IMG/VR virus record: IMGVR_UViG_3300023180_000462 | Location: 1 to 21,771 of that record | Reading direction: 5' to 3' (one strand) | Length of the DNA stretch: 21,771 nt | From: a virus | Shown: piece after piece, positions 19,031 to 21,771 of the stretch | How the letters are laid out: the number at the start of each line of letters is the position of its first letter | Position numbering within the stretch: position 1 is the stretch's first letter | Notes under the pieces: generated by a model | What the model saw: only the letters and a program-made list of their open reading frames with translations | Databases searched by the model: none | What the model was told of the DNA's origin: nothing | Made by a program: the position numbers and the translations under genes

Positions 19031-19320
19031 GAAATCTTCCCATAATAGGGTTCTGTACCATAATCCCAGTCATCATAGTCCTCGTCATTGCGAATTCTTT
19101 CATGAAGTTCATTCTGAGTCCTAAAATCATGTTTTTTAGGTGTCAAATCGTCATTTGCAATCTCACGAAGCATCTTTTGGTGCTGATGATTACCTAAATT
19201 GTCCAAAAAATCATGTTGTGCAGTCATTTTTTCGTCCTTATAGTAGTCTGTGACGAGTTTAGTGGTTCCCCACATCTCATACATGTAGTCAGAATTTCTA
19301 TCGACAGGTGAATTGCCCAT
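19024..19320 (-). CDS. Hypothetical acidic 98-aa protein
   Basis: I do not recognise a family. The product starts MGNSPVDRNSDYMYEMWGTT, has a central predicted helical part (HDFLDNLGNHQHQKMLREI, about residues 37-55) and an Asp/Glu/Tyr-rich C-terminus (DEDYDDWDYGTEPYYGK). No signal peptide or membrane segment is seen. It lies between two late promoters immediately before gp25, so a late function such as a minor virion or assembly protein is likely but unproven. An AGGA Shine-Dalgarno lies seven bases before the ATG. Its first two bases form the end of a perfect 7-bp hairpin (19329-19348), which might affect translation. Confidence 0.8.
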   Translation of the reverse strand: MGNSPVDRNSDYMYEMWGTTKLVTDYYKDEKMTAQHDFLDNLGNHQHQKMLREIANDDLTPKKHDFRTQNELHERIRNDEDYDDWDYGTEPYYGKISE

Positions 19321-19328
19321 TTGAGTTC

Positions 19329-19348
19329 CTGATTTACAGCGAAATCAG
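19329..19348 (-). promoter_or_regulatory. 7-bp hairpin overlapping the ribosome binding site of the 98-aa gene
   Basis: On the minus strand CTGATTT (19348-19342) and AAATCAG (19335-19329) are perfect complements around a six-base loop. The final AG of the stem is the first half of the AGGA Shine-Dalgarno, nine bases upstream of the ATG at 19320. Confidence 0.5.
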
Positions 19349-19379
19349 AACTTTTAGAGGGGTTGCTATCCCTTATCTC

Positions 19380-19387
19380 TATTTATT
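19380..19387 (-). promoter_or_regulatory. Late promoter (AATAAATA) for the 98-aa gene
   Basis: The minus strand reads GAATAAATA, a NATAAATA-type late element, between the stop of the 143-aa gene and the start of the 98-aa gene, about 60 bases before the ATG. Confidence 0.65.
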
Positions 19388-19392
19388 CTACC

Positions 19393-19824
19393 TCAAACAC
19401 CCTTCAAACGGGTGCCTTGGACTAATCTTTCTCTATCAGCAAAGGTCATACCACGTGTGCTAGGTGCTGTAGAGAGTGCCTGACGTGCTGTAGCGTCTCT
19501 TTCAGTTCTTGCTTTATGAACTCTTTTACCTACAGGTGTTGCAAGTTTAGTCGCTGCCGTAACTGCCATTGCAGGAACTGCTAAAGGACCCATTCCAAGA
19601 CCAGACATACCAATTTCGCCAATGTCTCTTACAGGACGAGGTAATTTTTGAATCACTTCGTCTGCTGCTGTCGCTGCTGTTATTCCTCTGACGGCTCTAC
19701 CAAGACCAGTACGTCCAATAATTGTTCTGCCAATAGGAGTATTAGCGGCACGTCTTGCTGTGTTCAGAAGAATATTCTCATCCAACTGATATGCTTCTGA
19801 ACAAAACTGATTAAAGGTTTTCAT
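19393..19824 (-). CDS. Basic 143-aa protein with capsid-targeting-like N-terminus (candidate internal head protein)
   Basis: The first residues, MKTFNQFCSEA, match the pattern of the capsid-targeting sequence of T4 internal proteins (MKTYQEFIAEA), which the prohead protease gp21 cuts after the Glu. Here the equivalent cut would be E10|A11. The rest is strongly basic, with many Arg/Lys (for example RTIIGRTGLGRAVRG at 33-47 and GKRVHKARTER at 99-109), and has an Ala/Gly/Met/Pro-rich nonpolar stretch at about 71-97. Such composition fits a protein packed with DNA in the head. It has its own late promoter 19 bases upstream of the ATG, just after a terminator, and precedes the baseplate genes. Other cyanophage proteins also carry this kind of leader, and a scaffold or other head role is possible. 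The function is inferred. Confidence 0.85.
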   Translation of the reverse strand: MKTFNQFCSEAYQLDENILLNTARRAANTPIGRTIIGRTGLGRAVRGITAATAADEVIQKLPRPVRDIGEIGMSGLGMGPLAVPAMAVTAATKLATPVGKRVHKARTERDATARQALSTAPSTRGMTFADRERLVQGTRLKGV

Positions 19825-19842
19825 TATACCAATCTTTTTAGG

Positions 19843-19850
19843 TATTTATT
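19843..19850 (-). promoter_or_regulatory. Late promoter (AATAAATA) for the 143-aa gene
   Basis: The minus strand reads AATAAATA right after the T-run of the terminator at 19851-19878 and 19 bases before the ATG at 19824. This marks the start of the late block. Confidence 0.7.
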
Positions 19851-19878
19851 AAAAAAGGGAGAGTCCGAAGACCCTCCC
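19851..19878 (-). terminator. Intrinsic terminator with C(UUCG)G tetraloop
   Basis: On the minus strand GGGAGGGTC (19878-19870) pairs with GACTCTCCC (19865-19857) around a TTCG loop: nine pairs including one G-U. Six T residues (19856-19851) follow. The wobble would be an A-C mismatch on the plus strand, so it acts on minus-strand transcripts. It lies eight bases after the stop of the 49-aa gene. Confidence 0.9.
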
Positions 19879-19886
19879 TCAACATA

Positions 19887-20036
19887 TCAACCTTTACCTT
19901 GTCCCCGATAGGGTTTACGCGCTTTATTGCGAGAAGACGCGGCGTATTTCGTTCCACCCCCAGCTCCTTGACGAGATTTCTTAGGAGGTCCCGGAATATA
20001 AGAGCTCTTGTTCAGACCGACTTTTGCTTTTGCCAT
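19887..20036 (-). CDS. Small basic 49-aa protein
   Basis: The ATG at 20036 opens a 49-codon frame: MAKAKVGLNKSSYIPGPPKK, then RQGAGGGTKYAASSRNK and a C-terminus ARKPYRGQGKG. It is extremely rich in Lys, Arg and Gly with no hydrophobic core, so it is probably disordered and may bind nucleic acid or a virion surface. An AAGGAT Shine-Dalgarno lies about 10 bases upstream, overlapping the end of the preceding gene. It is the last gene before the terminator. Small proteins of this look are common in cyanophages; I cannot name a family or function. Confidence 0.8.
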   Translation of the reverse strand: MAKAKVGLNKSSYIPGPPKKSRQGAGGGTKYAASSRNKARKPYRGQGKG

Positions 20037-20042
20037 AATGTT

Positions 20043-20204
20043 TTAATCCTTTTGAATAATTTGAGTTTCAAGTTCCGAAGGGTTTGGAGAGCCCGTCTCA
20101 TAAAACCTCTGAGACAGGTCCTCCATTGTATCGAAATATTCCTCCTCAGTCAAGTGTTCATAAAGAACTTTGTTGTGGTGGAGTATTGTATACAACTCTG
20201 CCAT
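20043..20204 (-). CDS. Small acidic 53-aa cyanophage-type protein
   Basis: The ATG at 20204 opens MAELYTILHHNKVLYEHLTE, continuing EEYFDTMEDLSQRFYETGSP and ending near ETQIIQKD. The LTEEEYFDTMEDLSQRFYETGSP core is a motif I associate with a conserved small hypothetical protein of cyanomyoviruses; its function is unknown. It is mostly helical and acidic, with no membrane segment. It starts four bases after the glycosyltransferase stop and ends six bases before the 49-aa gene, so it belongs to the same transcript. No strong Shine-Dalgarno is visible, so translational coupling to the upstream gene is likely. Confidence 0.8.
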   Translation of the reverse strand: MAELYTILHHNKVLYEHLTEEEYFDTMEDLSQRFYETGSPNPSELETQIIQKD

Positions 20205-20208
20205 TGTA

Positions 20209-20970
20209 TCAGATTACGCGAGTCTTTTCGTGTCCGACGCGAACGCGAGGATCACACCAAATCTCAAATCCTGCTGCAATTGCATCCAGACAGAATGATA
20301 CATCCTCTCCACACATATCCTGTACTTCACCAGATTCAAAGACTTGCATCTTTGGAGCAAACCAAGGATACTTCATTTCACCATGTTCAAATACACCGTT
20401 CTTAATCAACAACCAACCAAATCCAGTGTAGTCAACAGTGAAAGGCTTCTTACGCTTAGTAATGCTATCACCAGTTTCATGATTCATGACTCCACCATTA
20501 TTACGGAAGTCGTCTTCTTCTAACCAGTGTGCTACAGAAGTCGTATGCCCGTCTTCCGTCATATACCAACCTGCTGCGATATCTTTGTCCATCAAAATTA
20601 ATTGATAGAATTTCTCAGTGTTAAACACAATATCACTATCAATCCACAACTGATAATCATATTTTAATTTGCCGTCCCATGGTTTTTGATCAGGTCCACG
20701 CAGTACGTTCGCTCCCAGACATTTACACCTTGCAAAATTAACCATGGATGAGTAATCCTGCGAGATCTGGATACTTGCTCCAGACTGTACAAGATCAAAA
20801 CAGAGTTGTACAAAGTTCTTCAAAAATGTGTAAGAAACATTGCGTCCAGGTAGACAGAATACAATTGTCTTACCTTTGACCATTTCTCTAGCGAGTGCAA
20901 AGTCCCATTCTTCTGTTGCTTCTTTCTTCACAACGGGCGACGTTGCCTTTACTGTAAATCCTTTTGCCAT
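20209..20970 (-). CDS. GT-A-like glycosyltransferase family protein
   Basis: The 253-residue product has the layout of a nucleotide-sugar glycosyltransferase with a GT-A fold. An N-terminal beta-strand/helix start (KGKTIVFCLPGRNVSYTFL, 32-50) is followed by QLWIDSDIVF (107-116) with the DxD metal/nucleotide motif at 111-113. The C-terminal block has GEDVSFCLDAIAAGFEIWCD (221-240) and H247, the ED...G...H arrangement usual in this class. It has no signal peptide or membrane anchor, so it is cytoplasmic. The substrate cannot be read from sequence; it could modify phage structural proteins, DNA or host glycans. A good sigma70-type promoter lies 39 bases upstream, unlike the late promoters of its neighbours. 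It heads a three-gene unit closed by a terminator. The Shine-Dalgarno is unclear. Confidence 0.82.
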   Translation of the reverse strand: MAKGFTVKATSPVVKKEATEEWDFALAREMVKGKTIVFCLPGRNVSYTFLKNFVQLCFDLVQSGASIQISQDYSSMVNFARCKCLGANVLRGPDQKPWDGKLKYDYQLWIDSDIVFNTEKFYQLILMDKDIAAGWYMTEDGHTTSVAHWLEEDDFRNNGGVMNHETGDSITKRKKPFTVDYTGFGWLLIKNGVFEHGEMKYPWFAPKMQVFESGEVQDMCGEDVSFCLDAIAAGFEIWCDPRVRVGHEKTRVI

Positions 20971-21008
20971 AACTTAATCAAGTTTGAATTTGAATCGATT
21001 CATTCAGA

Positions 21009-21037
21009 ATCATAACGCATTATCTATAAGAAGTCAA
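21009..21037 (-). promoter_or_regulatory. Sigma70-type promoter for the glycosyltransferase unit
   Basis: On the minus strand TTGACT (-35, 21037-21032) and TATGAT (-10, 21014-21009) are separated by exactly 17 bases. The -35 begins six bases after the stop codon of the AbrB-like gene. This is a host-RNA-polymerase type promoter, so expression may begin early. Confidence 0.75.
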
Positions 21038-21043
21038 TTGGTA

Positions 21044-21241
21044 TCAATCTCTCTTGACTTCAGTAATTACGATACAGTCCCCCTCAACCTCCATATTCAC
21101 CTCTGTGCCCTCATACCACCCGAAATCATTGAGAATCCACTCAGGTATCGTAACATAATACTCACCAGTTACTGGATCGACCTCTACGGTTGTAAAATTT
21201 TCTCCGGGATTTTTTTGCATTTCGGGTATTCCAATTTCCAT
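21044..21241 (-). CDS. AbrB/SpoVT-like small protein
   Basis: A 65-residue product whose residues 19-62 follow the swapped-hairpin pattern of the AbrB/MazE/SpoVT family: VEVDPVTGEYYVTIPEWIL, then DFGWYEGTEVNMEVEGDCIV and ITEV. The tGe-x-x-v-x-iP and lGW-x-eGt elements are both present. Members bind DNA as dimers, as transition-state regulators or antitoxins; stand-alone copies also occur in cyanophages and picocyanobacteria. No toxin gene is next to it: the next gene is the glycosyltransferase with its own promoter. The upstream region is AT-rich with TATATAAA and an inverted repeat, but no good promoter or Shine-Dalgarno. The protein is acidic for a DNA-binder, so DNA binding is not certain. 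Confidence 0.75.
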   Translation of the reverse strand: MEIGIPEMQKNPGENFTTVEVDPVTGEYYVTIPEWILNDFGWYEGTEVNMEVEGDCIVITEVKRD

Positions 21242-21271
21242 TTTTGTTTTATATAGAAAAGTTGAGAGTTA

Positions 21272-21302
21272 TATAAAGAGCTGGCGAAAGCAAGACTTTA
21301 TA
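21272..21302. repeat. 7-bp inverted repeat upstream of the AbrB-like gene
   Basis: TATAAAG (21272-21278) and CTTTATA (21296-21302) are perfect inverted copies around a 17-base spacer, 31 bases before the AbrB-like start. It could be an operator or the edge of the AT-rich phage DNA, or chance in AT-rich sequence. Confidence 0.3.
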
Positions 21303-21333
21303 GCTTACTGGGACCCATCGATTTTAGCCACAC

Positions 21334-21368
21334 GCGCCGCCAGGGGCGGACGCGGGGCACGGCGGCAC
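21334..21368 (-). terminator. GC-rich stem-loop downstream of the Trp-rich gene, possible terminator without U-run
   Basis: On the minus strand GTGCCGCC (21368-21361) can pair with GGCGGCGC (21341-21334) over eight pairs, one of them U-G, around a 19-base loop. It lies 44 bases after the stop at 21412. No T-run follows, so termination is uncertain. The rest of 21242-21411 holds no gene I can support. Confidence 0.35.
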
Positions 21369-21411
21369 TGCCTACCACGCACCCACTGCCCCCGTCAACC
21401 CACCGTTACAG

Positions 21412-21657
21412 TCAGTAATACAGACTGCGGATCACCTCATTAACCGCCAACCCGTCGATCGCAGGATCGTCCCAGCGGCAACCGTCAGGGGTCTCAGTGC
21501 TGCCACAATCGTAGAGCATTGCTACCAGGTCCTGATAGGTGCCACCGCTGCGGGCGGTTGCCTGCGCTTCGCTATAGAGTCCCTCATCGTTCTGAATCCA
21601 GAGGGTGACGTTCCAGGTCTCCCAGTTTGCCCAACCGTTGTAGGTAGCAGTGGTCAT
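21412..21657 (-). CDS. Small Trp-rich hypothetical protein (DUF7249-like)
   Basis: The frame extends back to a TTG at 21762, but I choose the ATG at 21657 (81 residues). The protein then begins MTTATYNGWANWETWNVTLW, a start I associate with a small family in picocyanobacteria and their phages (DUF7249, from memory). The upstream part of the frame is Pro/Cys/Trp-rich low-quality sequence built from an 18-base tandem repeat and G/C runs. The body is QNDEGLYSEAQATARSGG, an acidic middle and EVIRSLYY at the end; no signal or membrane segment. G+C is about 60%, far above the rest of the window, and codon third positions look host-like. The function is unknown. There is no convincing Shine-Dalgarno before the ATG. 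Confidence 0.65.
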   Translation of the reverse strand: MTTATYNGWANWETWNVTLWIQNDEGLYSEAQATARSGGTYQDLVAMLYDCGSTETPDGCRWDDPAIDGLAVNEVIRSLYY

Positions 21658-21687
21658 GTCGTTTCGTTTGAACTGATGTAAGTATAA

Positions 21688-21720
21688 GGGGGGATCACCC
21701 CCACAGAGTCCAATCGGGGG
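21688..21720 (-). promoter_or_regulatory. Leader with mutually exclusive C-run/G-run hairpins
   Basis: On the minus strand the order is CCCCC (21720-21716), GGGGG (21702-21698), CCCCCC (21693-21688). The central G-run can pair with either C-run: with the first across a 13-base loop, or with the second across a TGAT loop. This lies 31-63 bases upstream of the ATG at 21657 and resembles an attenuator or translational switch. Confidence 0.35.
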
Positions 21721-21721
21721 A

Positions 21722-21757
21722 CAGTTCGTCCACTGGTCCCAGTTCGTCCACACTGTT
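21722..21757. repeat. Two direct copies of a 12-base repeat with 18-base period
   Basis: CAGTTCGTCCAC occurs at 21722-21733 and again at 21740-21751, a period of 18 bases. In the upstream extension of the Trp-rich gene's frame the copies encode WTNWDQ and WTNCPP. Confidence 0.7.
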
Positions 21758-21771
21758 GACAACGGTATCAG

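Noticed and set aside
19899-20405. Plus-strand frames at 19899-20405 and 20084-20431
   Set aside because: They run antisense across the glycosyltransferase and the two small genes, whose minus-strand products have clear motifs and spacing; the plus-strand translations look random and Arg/His/Cys-rich.
21249-21258. TATATAAA upstream of the AbrB-like gene as a late promoter
   Set aside because: It does not match NATAAATA and I found no paired -35; AT-rich sequence explains it.
21303-21411. tRNA gene or attachment site in the GC-rich gap
   Set aside because: I could not find a cloverleaf or a second copy of any part of this sequence in the window; only a GC-rich stem-loop is supportable.
21658-21762. 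TTG at 21762 as start of the Trp-rich gene (116 residues)
   Set aside because: The added 35 residues come from G/C runs and a tandem repeat and are unlike the start I associate with this family; the ATG at 21657 gives the typical N-terminus.

Overview
This window looks like part of the late virion-structure region of a T4-like cyanophage (a marine Synechococcus/Prochlorococcus myovirus). The evidence is a recognisable T4-type baseplate order gp25 - gp6 - [gp7 position] - gp8 read right to left on the minus strand, AT-rich genes packed with almost no spacing, T4-like late promoters of the NATAAATA type, and several small proteins of the kind common in cyanophages. Every gene I support is on the minus strand, so transcription runs from high to low coordinates.

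Right end (about 21303-21771): a short GC-rich segment (by hand count 37-40 G+C per 60 bases, against 17 per 60 in 21241-21300). It holds one small Trp-rich gene with a leader that can form competing hairpins. It may be acquired host-like DNA or an assembly junction. Next (19887-21241): an AbrB/SpoVT-like small protein, then a compact unit with its own sigma70-type promoter. That unit holds a GT-A-like glycosyltransferase, a 53-aa acidic protein and a 49-aa basic protein, and it ends at a strong UUCG-tetraloop terminator.

From 19850 down to the left edge the genes are late. They are a basic 143-aa protein whose N-terminus resembles the capsid-targeting sequence of T4 internal head proteins, an unrecognised 98-aa acidic protein, gp25, gp6, a 4281-residue protein in the gp7 position, gp8, and the first 721 codons of a DUF4815-type structural protein that runs off the left edge. 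Six exact (A/T)ATAAATA sites were found on the minus strand by eye. All lie within about 110 bases upstream of a gene start and none lies in the remaining 12.8 kb of the giant gene.

The most interesting items are: (1) the giant protein, whose first ~315 residues match the C-terminal wedge module of T4 gp7 and whose remaining ~4000 residues are degenerate beta-rich repeats with one YHYH-like domain; (2) the same GxGY repeat inserted in gp8; (3) a 10-bp inverted repeat that puts the gp25 late promoter in a hairpin loop and abuts the gp25 start codon; (4) the capsid-targeting-like leader; (5) the composition jump at the right end. Family assignments come from recalled sequence patterns, not from searches.
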